Shown here in pieces: positions 1-12,700 of a DNA stretch of 64,000 nt (the first letter of the stretch is position 1; every line of letters starts with the position of its first letter). Made by a program: the position numbers and the translations under genes. The notes beneath the pieces are model-generated. The model was not told where the DNA came from, searched no databases, and worked only from the letters and a program-made list of their open reading frames with translations. Where the stretch lies: NCBI RefSeq assembly GCF_963678635.1, contig NC_087066.1, positions 56,934,312 through 56,998,311 of the forward strand, read 5' to 3'. Origin of the DNA: Symsagittifera roscoffensis (Eukaryota > Xenacoelomorpha > Acoela > Convolutidae).

Positions 1-360
1 TTGAAATGAAATAGTTATATTGAAATCAGAGTCGGAGGGGAAAAATCAACAGGGTTTTTGTATATTCTGCCCTAAAATGTAACTTATTCAATTATTTAAA
101 TATGATCAGCTATGTATTTGTACAGACAGTAAAAACGACCTGACAAGCTAATTTATTAGTAAACGTCGGAAATGAAATCTCACATAATTCAATCAAACAA
201 AGTAGTGGTGAAACCATTGCACCTGTAGTGTGACAACCTTAACTGGAAGGAACGAAAATTTTTCGTTCAAAAAATAATATATTACAAATACCAGTGCGTG
301 GTATTTGCTATTACAATGCACCATTCCAAAAGTATCATTTAAAATTGGCTATGTTTTCAG

Positions 361-773
361 GCGAAGCAAAAGTTACTAGTGAAAAAACTCGGAAAGTTTC
401 TGATTCTTATGTAATTGAAGCACCTGCAAAGCGAATCAAACTCGACGATTTATCGAGCGACAAATCTGATTGTCTCATTACAGCTACTCAATCTCAACTT
501 TTTCCGAACAAAAACGAAGACTCCGATTATGACTCTTCAGATGATGTCAATATTACGTCCGACGACAAGGAGGAAGCCATTCGGCGACTTCTCGGCTACG
601 ACCCGAAAGAGATGCCAAAAGGAACTTGGGTTTGTACGCAGTCATCCAAAGCTAACAGGGAAGAATCGGGTTCTACAGGAGATAGAAAGGAGCTAATTTG
701 TTCGAAATTAGAAGAAATGGCTGACAATTATGAGGCTACAGGGGATAAATGGAGGGTGTACGCCTATAGAAAG
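361..773 (+). CDS. POLL: Pol lambda exon A: linker and start of the 8-kDa domain
   Basis: Open frame with a Ser/Asp-rich linker, then WVCTQSS and a helix containing [11 protein letters not shown], typical of the start of the Pol lambda lyase domain. The donor AAG|GTGAAA follows residue K at 773. The 5' edge is set by an acceptor-like TGTTTTCAG at 350-360. An ATG at 351 in the same frame could instead be a start, but Pol lambda normally has a BRCT domain upstream, so I favour an internal exon. Confidence 0.85.
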
Positions 774-3700
774 GTGAAATTTATTAATCATGCAAAACAT
801 TTCTTAAGATCACTGAGATGATTTTTATTCGCGAAAGAGAGATGCCCTCAATTTGAGAAGATTCGAGACGATATGTTGACAGTCGTTGTTTAAGAGTAAC
901 GAACGTAGTTATATAGGTCTTGCTGATTTTTTTAAATGAAATATTCCTAAAATGCTCTAATAACTACAGATTTGCATTCAAACATATTTATGAATGCACT
1001 TAGCTATATATGCACTTTTTGAGTTCAATTGAAAATCATCTGCTGTAAGTGACGTAAATAGCACTCTCCAAATACGAAAGTGGAAATGGCGCGAAAAAAC
1101 GTGAATGATTTCTAGTTTCGAGAGTGGAATTTAAATTTTAGATTTCCAGCGGAATAAAAATTTTACCTGTTGATCCAGTTTTCTCAAGTTGGGTTAATGT
1201 TATCAAAAGAGAGCCAATCATAAATCGTTCTAGAAATTCAAAGAGCTTAAAGGGCATCAATTTTTTTCTTTGAAAATCGAACGAAAACTGAAACGAGATT
1301 TTTCAGCAAAGTCAGGGTGCTTTTATGTTTACTTGCGTTCAGTTCATTACTATCTTTCATCTTCGATTGGCTATGTTAAACTTTTTTAAATTTCTTGTAA
1401 GATCTGTTGTTAGATCGCGCCAGAAAAATTTTTGTGTGCATCTTGACTTGGTTTTAAAAATTGTTTGAGTTAGACAAGTGTTAGAGTGAGAAGGTTAGAA
1501 ATGGAGGATGCAAAGTAGTACGAAATATGCTCCCTAGCCCTAACTAATGCTCTGCTGGTTAAAGCCTATTTCTATTTTTCAATCTGCTTGTTTAATTTAA
1601 AAAGTAGCAATTTTTCAGTAAAACAGTCGTTTGTTTAGGCTGTGAGTGCAGTTAGATCTCATAAGAAGCCCATTTGCAAATTTGAAGAAGTGAGTTCGAT
1701 TCCCGGTGTTGGCAGAAAATTGGGCGATAAGATTTGGGAGATTGTTGAAAAGGGTTCGTTTAGCAAACTGGACAGCGTGAAAAACAGTGAAAAGATGCAG
1801 ATTATGAACTTGTTCACGAATATCCACGGAGTGGGTTCCAAGACCGCGGAGGCATGGTATGCTATGGGACACAGAACATTGCAAGACATCAAGGACAAGG
1901 TATGAAGTGCAGTTTCTAGACTTAAAAACCCGCGTCTTTCACTCCTTGCTTTTATCTGCATAATATACTTGCTCACAATTTTAGAAGATAAAATATCATA
2001 TCCTGACAAATTTTGATATGTTTTCACTCATTTTGCCCCTCAGTTTGCCCCTAATTGCTTATGAAATATTTGGAGTGAAATTAATGACGGTTAAAATTTA
2101 CCATTTAAATCAAGTGAAACTTAATTTTGTGAGGGGTCGAAACGTGGCAAATTCAGCTGGCATACCTCCTAAGAGACAAATTTCACGTTGTGAAATTTTT
2201 TGTTCACGAAGAAAAAGGCGAACATGTGAGCTTGACAACTTTCATTGATACTGCTGTTTTCCTTGGCCCCGTGGTCGAGACTATTGACTTTACTTTTTTC
2301 TAAATTACTTTTTTTGGTTCACTTTTGCAAACAACTAGCATGGCTAATTGTATGTCACTCAGGATTGACACTCTCAGAAATTTCTTCGAATCTGGAGAAA
2401 TTTCTTCTGGTTAAATTTGGATCGGATTTGGGTTGTAAAATAGCCCAAAATCTTCCGACGATAGATATTATTGTAAAAAAAGGAATTCGAAAAACAAAAT
2501 CATTTTAGCATATCGATATAAAAAATGATGGTTAAATGCGTAAGTAGCCCAGAAGTCCCCGACCACAGCCATATTTGTAAAAGACAAAAATTTAAAATAA
2601 AAAGTTTTTTTGCTTTGTTTCGATGTGGATAAACCGTTTCAGCGAATAATAATTACCCTAGATCATAAGAACATTAGTGTTGTTTTTGAGTACTCTCAAT
2701 TATCGTTTAATAATTAAGATTTTCTCAACATCACTCACAGTTGGTTCAGAGGTAAAGCGCAACTTATACGGTCTAAGGTTTCTTGTCCGGCTTGTTGTTT
2801 TTCGATGTGTGCAAATTGATTTATTTTTGAAAGCTAGCTTGATTTGTCCGACTACCCTTTGTTAAATTATTTTTTAACGGCGTTTTTCTGTTCAAAGCAT
2901 AATTTTTTTTCAAAGCATCAAAAATATTTTTGGTTGAACAGTTTTAATTTGAAATGAAAGTCGTTCTGTTCTGTGTTATGTAAGTTTACCAACTCTGATT
3001 TTGTATAATTATATTTTATTTTTTGCTTAAATGGGTTCGGTTTACGCTATATTCCCTAATTATCTTATTTTGCGTTGTTCAAAGTGCAAGAAAAGATTGC
3101 TATGCTTTTGTTTGTGGGGAGTAAAACGAATAAAGTTTTCAAAGAATATCAAATTTTTTCTATGACATCAATTTGTTTTCGTGTCATTTGGCATCTAGTC
3201 AAGTATTGTCTGCTTAGTTGCCGCTCGGTAAATAAATGTGAATGCTTGTTTAAAGGTAGTGGCTGTGTTCCTTGATATGTTTTTCTCAAAAAGAAGCCAT
3301 TTGAGACAAATTATGGAAATTTTTGTATTTTTTTTTCGAATTTCGAAAAACGTTCTTAGCCTCAGTTGCGTGCGTCTTTTTTTCTGTACGCTAATTTACA
3401 ATGCTATCTTTGTGTTGCATCGCAATAAGTGCTGCAAAGCTCCGCTTTGCTTGTGTTTATTTCAAACAATCAAATTCGAGATCCATAGTTTGAATTAACA
3501 GAAAAAAAACTTATAACTTTTTTCCTCTTAACATTCAGATCGTTCTTACTGGACCGCAAACAGTTGGTATTGATCTATACGACGACCTAGTTCTTCGAAT
3601 GCCACGCGAGGAAGCAGCTGAGATTGAGTCTTTCGTCAGAGGCAAAGTTCACAGTATCGATCCAAACTCAATTTGCGAAGTTTGTGGCTCCTTCAGACGA

Positions 3701-6700
3701 GGGAAACCGACCTGCGGTGACCTTGACCTCTTGATTACAACACCAGACGGAGTGTCCCATAGCAGGGAAGTGTTTCAGAGAAAAAACTAGAGATACTTCT
3801 GGAGTTACCAGAGCGGCAAAAATATATTTATATTCGCCGGATTTTTGTAGGATTTTTAGTTGCTAAGGGACGAGCAAAAACTTGAAGAAATGATTTTTCA
3901 TCTCAGTCTATCTCGGTTTCGTTTTTAGAATCGTGCCATAAAAATCATCTATTAAGTTCAATGGAACAATATGAAGAAATGGACTATTCGCAATATTCTG
4001 TTAAATATGTATGTCATTTTAACAGAGTATGACACAGTCTATCTAACAGTTTTCTCTAGCCATTCAATTGATCGTGTTTCATGAATAGCTAGATAATGTG
4101 GTCGCTTTGCAAGTACCTTAGAATGTTGCGGTCAGAGTTTCATTGCAGAAAAGAAGTCGATCTTTTAAATACATTTTATGGTGGTTTATTTTTTATAGTG
4201 AAATGACAAGACTCAAAACAATGTTTTTGAACCTAATATTTATATTTTGATTGATGAAATATTAGTGTTTTGTAAGTGTCTCTGAGTGGTTCTCTGCTAT
4301 TCTTCTAACAGGATAATGTCGCCTCTTCTTGAGGAGCTGCACTCGATCGGATTCCTCACACATGACCTGGTCTCTGTCTCCCCCGAGAAAACAGTCAACA
4401 TGCACAAGTACATGGGAGTGTGTATACTACCTGCTGGAGAGAATGAGAGAGATAGGAGACATAGGCGAGCTCTTTCTCCTACTATCCTTAACTTAATGCT
4501 ATTTGTACTTATATTTAAAACTCTTCTATCGTTCCCTCTTCTATCACCAGATAGAAAAATTGTAACAAATGGTTTTTACGAAGTTGCAAGAAATCTCAAG
4601 GCCATATGCATTTAGGATTTAGGGTAACCCGCATGCCAGTTTTCATTACAATTTGTAATAAATATTGAAAATAAGCAGGTTGCAAGCGGGGGGACGACCG
4701 TAGAACTGACAGGTTTGGACCCCCCCCCCCCCCCCCCCACCCGCAAGTACATAATAACTCATCCAGTGAGTTGTAGTCCTAATCTGAAGTTGAACTCATC
4801 GCAAAATCAAATTTACTCGGGCTTCTTCTCTGAAGTCTAAAAAACGAAGTGATTTTCTTTTGTGCAGGTCTAGATGGTTTTTTAGGTAGTCTTAAAATGC
4901 TCTAATAACTACAAAAGGGCATTCATTCATATTAATGCATTTATGATAGCACTAAGGTATATATGCAGTATTTGGGATCAATTAAAAGTTAAAAAAGCCC
5001 TCCAACGGAAGCGGAAATGGCGCGAAAAACTACGTAATCGACTTCTAGTTTCGATAGTGGATTTTAATTACTAGATTTCCCAGCGGAATAAAAAAATTAC
5101 CCAATGATCCAGCTTTCTTCAATTGGGTTATTTTTTATCAATTAAGTGTCAATGAAAAATTTTTCTTGAAATTCAAAGAGCCTGAACCTGGTCTATTTTT
5201 TCTTTGAAATTTGAAAATTGTTCAAAAAATTATTAATCGATTTTTTTGGGTCTTGTTTTTTTTTCACACACTTCCAACCGTCTGTTGGCTACATTTTCCT
5301 GAGTTAGCTTGGTTTTGACTTTTAATGGGGGTTTTCATTTGTTGAAGCTATTGTTTGTTTGCCCTTTGGGAGGGGGACTATTATGGGAAAGAGCTCTTAG
5401 GCGGATAGACATAATATGTGTACCCTTCTCCGAGTACCCCTGTGCTGTTGTCTACTTCACTGGATCTGCGTACTTCAATAGGGTTAGTGGAAATCAGGGG
5501 CGGACGTCCCCCCCCCCCCCTTCAGGGATTTGACCCCCCTTGCTGACCCAAACGGTCCCCCCTTTGTACTATTTTGATATATCCATTTTTGGTGACGGAC
5601 CCTAAAAATGTTCTAAAGGCGCCTTTGGCGCCAATATATATTAATTTTGAGGGGGGCACGCGTCAAAAAAACGCTATTTTTTGGTCAAATTTTCAAAAAG
5701 TGCCTATAAACGCCTTTTTGGCCTGTTTTTTCAAAATTTTTCCTGCGGCGCGCCAAAACAGGGACTTTTTAGTGCTTTGGGAGAGCTCGAAAAATATCAA
5801 TTTGGTCGACCTAAAAAGGTGGACAAAACTTTGGAAAATTTTTTTGAAAATCCGCCCCCTTCCCCCCAGGGTGGAAATAGTCAATACTAGTTACAGTTAT
5901 GAGTAATTTTGAGCTGTTGGGACACAATGGCAAAATTTAGTGCCGCAATTTCTGAAATTTGTTTACAAAATGAGTTTTCAATTATTTAGCTACTTATTTT
6001 TTCTTTTTTCTATAGGAAAAAGTGTTAAAGTTTGTTCATGCGTAACTTTATTTTTTGGCGTTTTTTTTCGTTTAATTTTTTTTTATAAGTTCATTTTATT
6101 TACTGCTACATAAAAGGCAAGTTGCGCGCTTCAATTAGAAAATGCGACTACTATGAGTTTTAGTTTCAATAAAGGATTTCAGATTTCTCAGCAAACTAGA
6201 GAATTAATTATTGATCGGTTTCTCTAACTGTTTCAGTTTTATTTACTCAAGCGAGCGTAGTGTAAGATAGTATAAAACTAACTTTTTTTCAACCAAAATC
6301 GAAATTAAAAGTGCTCATTTGTTTGAGTTTTTGCCACAATTACGATCCATAGCATTGGGAAGTTATTAATAGGTTTTCTCTATTTTATTTGGTAGCCCGT
6401 TTGTTAGCGGATCTTCCAGCCACAGTGGTAGAGGGAAGTTATGGGACTCCTAATCTTTAGACAGGAGGTTTAATGCGCACTTAGTAATAGTTTTATTTAT
6501 TTTTGCTGCAGAGCATTGACAATTTATTAGCACCTGCTTTTTTGGTGGCTAGTATTTGCAAAATTTCAATGGATTGTTGTGCAGATGCGATGAAGCCAGA
6601 CTTCTAAACCAGAGGTCGGAGGATCGAATCTGACAGATAGTAGAAGTTTTATTATTCAGGATTTTTTCTCATCCTTTCTTATTTTATTATTTAGAGCTTT

Positions 6701-9700
6701 TTTGCCGTTTTCTTGCTTAGTGCAATTTTTGCTCTGTGTGGAAAGTGTTGTTGAAGAAAAATACTCCTGATATTCAAAATTTTGAAATTAGTACGGACAT
6801 TAAAAATTTGAAAAAAAAAAAAAATTTCAAAAGTTTGATTTACTTCTTTTGATGTCATTGACACTTTTTTAACTGTTTATTGACATGGTTTTGTTTCATA
6901 CATATGCAGAAAAGACCATTGGTATTTATTTGGTTTGAGTCCTATTTTTGGATTTTTTGATAAAAAGGTGTTGAAAAGGGTTTGAGCTTGACTATAATAG
7001 AGACAAGTTGTGACTGAAATTTTTGACAAAATTTATTTACATCATTCAAAAGATATTGTTGTCTTGAGCTTAGATTTGAAAAGATATTTTACCTGTGATC
7101 TTTTTTCGTTAAGTTATGGGGGTATAAAGATCGCCATTTTGGCCAATTTGAGACAATTAACGCGCGATATATTTCGCGCTATTAACGCGTAAGCGGAGAG
7201 TTAATCCGTCTTAGAAATCATTCCAAACTGGTTGAAGGAAGCTTTATTCGCCAAAATTGATGTGTTACATAGAGCGAAATTTATCCTTTTGTTGTTTTTT
7301 TCTGGCATGTGGGGTGATTATTTTCACAAAAAAATCTCAAATTTAGAAAAAAAAATCATATTAATTTCGTTTAATTTTTTAATGTTATTACTGCTCCATA
7401 ATTTTTGAAAGGCAAACGGACCATTCAAAACTTTGCCTTGATACAAGCAGTCTTATTATTATATACGCATGTGTAACATTCGCCCAGACATTACTTAGTG
7501 ACGGAGCGTAGGAAAAGTCCCTATTGACGTCTGGCTGTTGTCAGTTACCTTAATCCCACTCGTTTTTAACCGTCTTGACCTAGCCAGTTGTACTTCTGGT
7601 CTGTTTACGGGCTAACTTTCAATTACCACTTTTAGGCCATCAGCTAAACTACTTTTGATCAGCTTTCGTTTACATGCAACAATAACCTCATACATGGGTC
7701 TCGGATCGCCAGACTACGTGATTACTACTAAAACGCGGCTAGCAAACCACAGTTATATATGTTTTTACTGACAGTTATGTACTAGATTCATGATAGATGG
7801 ATTGACTCTTTGTTCGACTTTAAGTGCTCGTGCTCTGAAATACTAAGTTAATATCGCATTAAATTAAATGCGTTCAGGGCATTACAGCAGCTAAAATATC
7901 GTTTATGTTTGTCAAAAGTCTCTGGGCACCGGGCCTCAAATTCCGACCTTTTCTAGAGATAACGTTTTTATCTCCCAATTTCTGTGCTCGGGAGCGTTTG
8001 CATCCGTCCCGAACGTCCCACTAGACCTTCCTTACCCATTGTTTCTTCCTGATAAGCACCTTATCGTATCCTCGTGTTACTATAAGAGGTTTCATTCTTC
8101 TATTTTTCTCTCTTTTTTGGAATTTTTTCTGCCTTGCAATTGGCTGTTCTGTTTTACTGTATATTTCGCGTCAAAAGGGCCGTTTTTGGTTTTTATCAGA
8201 AATGTTCCAGTCCAAATCGAAATTTTGAAAATTCAAAATTCTGGAACATTCTGAGCCTCCTTTTCACTGAAATTTGATAATAACGCCTTCAATGCTGTTT
8301 TCGGCGTGCGTCGGAAGAATTGACTGTGCCATCCGGGGGAATGGCACAATGTTATATAGTTGCATCTATAGTCCTGTGCAATTACATTGGTGCAGATTTT
8401 TTAATATTTTTTGTTCATTTTCTCTCTACAATTTAATTTCTAATTGGCAATTAGATTGCGTTCAATTTCGAAACGAGATAAATGCGTTAAATTAAAACGA
8501 CTGCATTAATTTTTTGTTTGTGCTGCCAGTGGTGGATGCAGAATTTTTTCGGGGAAGGGCGGATTTTCAATAAAACTTCCCAAATTTTGTCGACCTTTTT
8601 TTCAGGTGCCAAATAGATTTTCTTAGCTCTCTCAAAGCGCTATAAAGACTCCATTTCGACCAAATTTTCTGGGTCGCAGGTAATTTTTTGAAAAAAAACA
8701 GTCCCGAAAAGAATTTTTTAGCAGTTTTTGAAAATTTTTGACCCCTTCAATCCGCTACTTAGTGCTGAAGTCAGGACTGATGGCGCTGTTTTGTTTCTAT
8801 TTCTGCAAAGAGAACTATAGGGGTCAGTTTATCAATCACGTGTGCGACTAGTTAATGTAGAAATCTAATTGGACTTGTGTTGGCTTGCGTAAGGAATGTG
8901 AATTTTGCCTCTGAGTAAAATTTTTTTTTGGTATTTCTTTTATTTACAATTTTTTACCGACCATTGACTTTGTTTCCAGGTGTGTTTTAGTTTTCGGACA
9001 GGACTCAGTGATATATCATTCGAAAGGGTTGAGTAATATTGTATATTAAAGCCCTTTCAGTCGTGATTCGAAACACATTAAAAATTCCCAAAAGTTTCTA
9101 GTGTCGAGAAAAACCGGTTGGAAATTTTTTTGATTTTGCGTCTTATTGCGAGCGAGATGTCTTAGTTTAATTGCTTGAAAGCTTTTAATGGCTTAATTTA
9201 GAATGTAAAATTTAGTTTTACTCGAGTAACGTTAGTTTACATTGAGTTTCTTAGCGCCTTTTTGGAATCAAAATCTCACTAACTCAAAAAACTGCAAACA
9301 ATTTTGAAAAAATTTTAGACATTTTTCATTTTGTTTTGTTTTTCTAGTAATTTTTCTACAAAATTGTTTTTCAATTTACTGATTTTACTATGAGTATAAG
9401 TGTCGAATATTCCTTTGATCACACCACGCCGAAAAAAACGACAATAAATTGAAAAAAAAACGTTCTTAAATTTTTTTATGATTGTGGTCGGAACATTCTC
9501 TGCTACTTGCACAGTAACCGGCTATCCTTGTTTTATTTGAAAATTTTATAATTAGTCTTGGCAATTTTTAGATCAGGTTTTAATAAACTTAACAAATTAG
9601 ATAGAAGCAAATTTTTTTCATATTTCCAATTACACGTATTTCACCTCTTCAACCAGTTTTAATCAAGTTTTTCCAGCCTAACTATATACAAAGGTAGGAT

Positions 9701-12700
9701 TTGATCCTTTTTTGTCACCTCAACCAAAGTTGGATTATCAACATCGTCCACATACGAATCGATAAGTGTTGACTCAATTTCGTCCGTTTTTTGACATCGT
9801 GATTGCTCAAATTTAACTGTTTTGCCCGCGCATACCAAAACAACGACAATCGCGTAGAAATTGTAGTCAATAGAATTGTTGGTGCTGCTTTCTGGAGGCA
9901 CCAATTTTGTAGTCAATTGGGCGCCCTTTTTGATGCACTCGGCTACAGCTTCATGATAGCTGCTTTCATTGTGTTTCAAAACTGGCACTTCCTTCAGGAG
10001 AATAGTTTCGTTCAGATTTTTGAGCTGTCGTGTTTCTAAAATTTTGTCTCGACACTTCTGGTAGTTTTCTTTCAACTCGTCATCTTGAAATTTAAAGTAC
10101 GACCTGAAGTGACCTTCGATTTTGTCAAAGGCTTCTTTTAGTACTTCATACTCTTTGCCACTGTGCATTTCCCGGAATTTTGTGTTTTTCAAAGGCAAAG
10201 GGTAACTTCTGAGGAATTTTTCTTCTGTCTCTTCCTGAGAAATGTTTCGAGTGTCCATGCTAGGATTTAAATTAGTTTTCATCGCCTTTTCATCGTCAAT
10301 GACTTGCGCGATGTCAAAGCCCTGGGAGACTTTAGGCCTCCTCAAAACGCGTCGACTTTTACCGCTTTTCAAGTTCCTCTGCTGAAAGGTTTTGAAGTCG
10401 ATTTCATGGGCTTTGTCGTCTATTGGGATGGTAATTTTCCCTTCAGGAATTTTCAAAAACTGGTGTTCAATTATCTTAGATGAAATATGGGCTGATCTGT
10501 TTTTATGCCCGATCTTCCCATACTGTACCCATCTACGCCTAGATTCATATCCATGTATTTCTAGAAGTTTTGGAACCGCTGCGGGAATCCGTGGATCGTC
10601 AATTTTGACGATGTCCTCCCAGTACCATTCCCAAGGAGAGTTTGGATAGTTCAATCTACACAAAAATATGCTATCACGAGAATTACTAGAACCCGTGTAT
10701 GTGCATCGAAAACATCCGAGGTGGAAACTGACGGTCACATTTTTTGAATTGTCGGGGGTTGTGGTGTCTGAATGTGTAAGCAATTGTTCGGAACTTATAG
10801 TTACTTCATCTATTTGAGGATTTCGAAAATACCGGTCAAGTAACTGGCATGTTTGGCTAGGAACTTTCAGCCAGTTTGAACTTCCATTGTTTTGTACTAG
10901 CCATAGAAAGTCAAGGTCTGCGTAAGCATACATAGCACAGGACTGATTTTTGCTCGGCTTTTCGAGATGATATAGACAATTTCCTTCATGGTCGACATCT
11001 AGAGCTTGGTTTTGTTTTAGAGGTTTTAATTGGTTTGTTGAATTTTGAGGAATTCTCAAGTACTCTTCAGTGCTAGGCTTGGCCCAGTGGGGTCTTCTCT
11101 TGTTAACTTGAGCGTCTCCGTTTGATTTCACTTGAAATATTAATTCGTCGCCAAAACATTTAAACATGTGAATTGTTACAGTACTTGCGCGATTCAGATT
11201 CCGGATTGTGAACTCAACTGTATAGCTGTCGTTTTCTTCCAGCGATCGGAATGTTTTGTCTAGTTCTTCAGAATCGATCCCACTGCCTCGGAAGTTTCGG
11301 AAAATCCTCCAAGGATTTGCGTCGTATCTGTATCTGTAAAAGATGTTCCATTGCAAATTGCGAGCTTCGATTCGTCTCAGTTTTGCTTGTTTGAAGGTTT
11401 TGTCGTGGTGGTAAATTTTAGCTTTCATTTTATTAAAATCGTAAATAACTTTGAATTGCGTTCCATCGAGAATCCCATAGTCGATTTCAGGCATCGTGTA
11501 TTTGGCTTCCAAAGCTTCATTTTCGTGTTTTTCGAAGAATAGCCAGGGCGAAGTTGGACCTTCATTCTTATACTGCCACGCAAATAGATGTCTGCTTTCG
11601 GAGGGATGAATATCTAGGCATGTTTTCTTCTCGTTCGAGCAACGACCTTTTGACAAAACATTTGGGCATATGTAGATCGTTTTCTTGTAGTTCTCGCTTG
11701 GTTTTGGTAACCCCGCCGAACTCTTGTCGACCCTCTGGATAAAAGCCTGGGGTGTTACTGTGTATCCTGGAGTTGGGTCCTTTTTTCGTTTCAGCAACTT
11801 GAGATATAAGTCAAATGCGTTCATTGATTCCGTGTGAAATCCGGCGTTTTCTAGTTTTTGTTTTTCTTTGTCATCAGCTAATGTATGCGCGAAAGAACAC
11901 TTTTTGTTTTTGCAACCTAAAGATCCGAAGCTGGCGCAGATATGCAAGTTTTGGCAATTTTTGGAGCACTGCGCAGATGTGTTGTAATACTTGCATGTGT
12001 CAGGTATATAGGATTTAGGCCACCATTTGTGTGGAAAAATTACGTCAGATACGAGCTTGATATTGTTCGGGTTGTTCTCGGAAATCCCGAAAGATCTCAG
12101 AATCGTGAAATCTTTTGACAGAAATTGATGAGACAATTGACATGGTTGGCCGTCTAGAGAACTTAAATGCTTTTTTTCATCTCTGATAAATTGTTCACAG
12201 ATGTGCAACGCTTGACAATCTTTATCTGTTAGATGATCGGGTTCTTGTCGTTGGTACTGATCGCAGATGTGCAAACCTGAACTGTCAGTTGAGTCCTCAT
12301 GAAATTCCAAGGTGGAACGTAAAGACATTGTTTTTTTTTGTTAGAAAGTATCACAAAGTGTAAAACGAGAAACATAAAAACTATAAATAGTATAAATTTA
12401 TTGTCTAATTTGCCGGTTTAAGCGTCTCAATCTGAATGAGGTCTGAGTGGTTTTGTCGTATATTATTTATTTCAAGTTTTTTCAGGTGTTTAGTTTTTCT
12501 TTGTTGGTTGATTTTTAATTGGTCGTTACGCATTCATTCTATTTCTGAGAAACGAACAGCCTTCTTCTACTATGATTCATAGTAGTTTGTTTTCATCAGT
12601 AACATTTTTTGCAAGATAAAATCGAACACCTAGTTATACAACCCCGTCTCGAGCAAAAAAAAATGTTTCTTTTTTTAGTTCATTTCATTGCCTTTGTTTA

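Noticed and set aside
294-350. Start of Pol lambda at 294
   Set aside because: The frame there begins with GTG and the preceding residues are not family-like; an acceptor at about 360 explains the edge better.
5574-5906. Overlapping frames of 60-110 codons on both strands
   Set aside because: They lie wholly inside a hAT-like repeat whose other copies do not keep the frames.
7490-7560. Imperfect hairpin around CGCCCAGACA and GACGTCTGGC as an RNA gene
   Set aside because: Pairing is short and interrupted, with no promoter or family resemblance.
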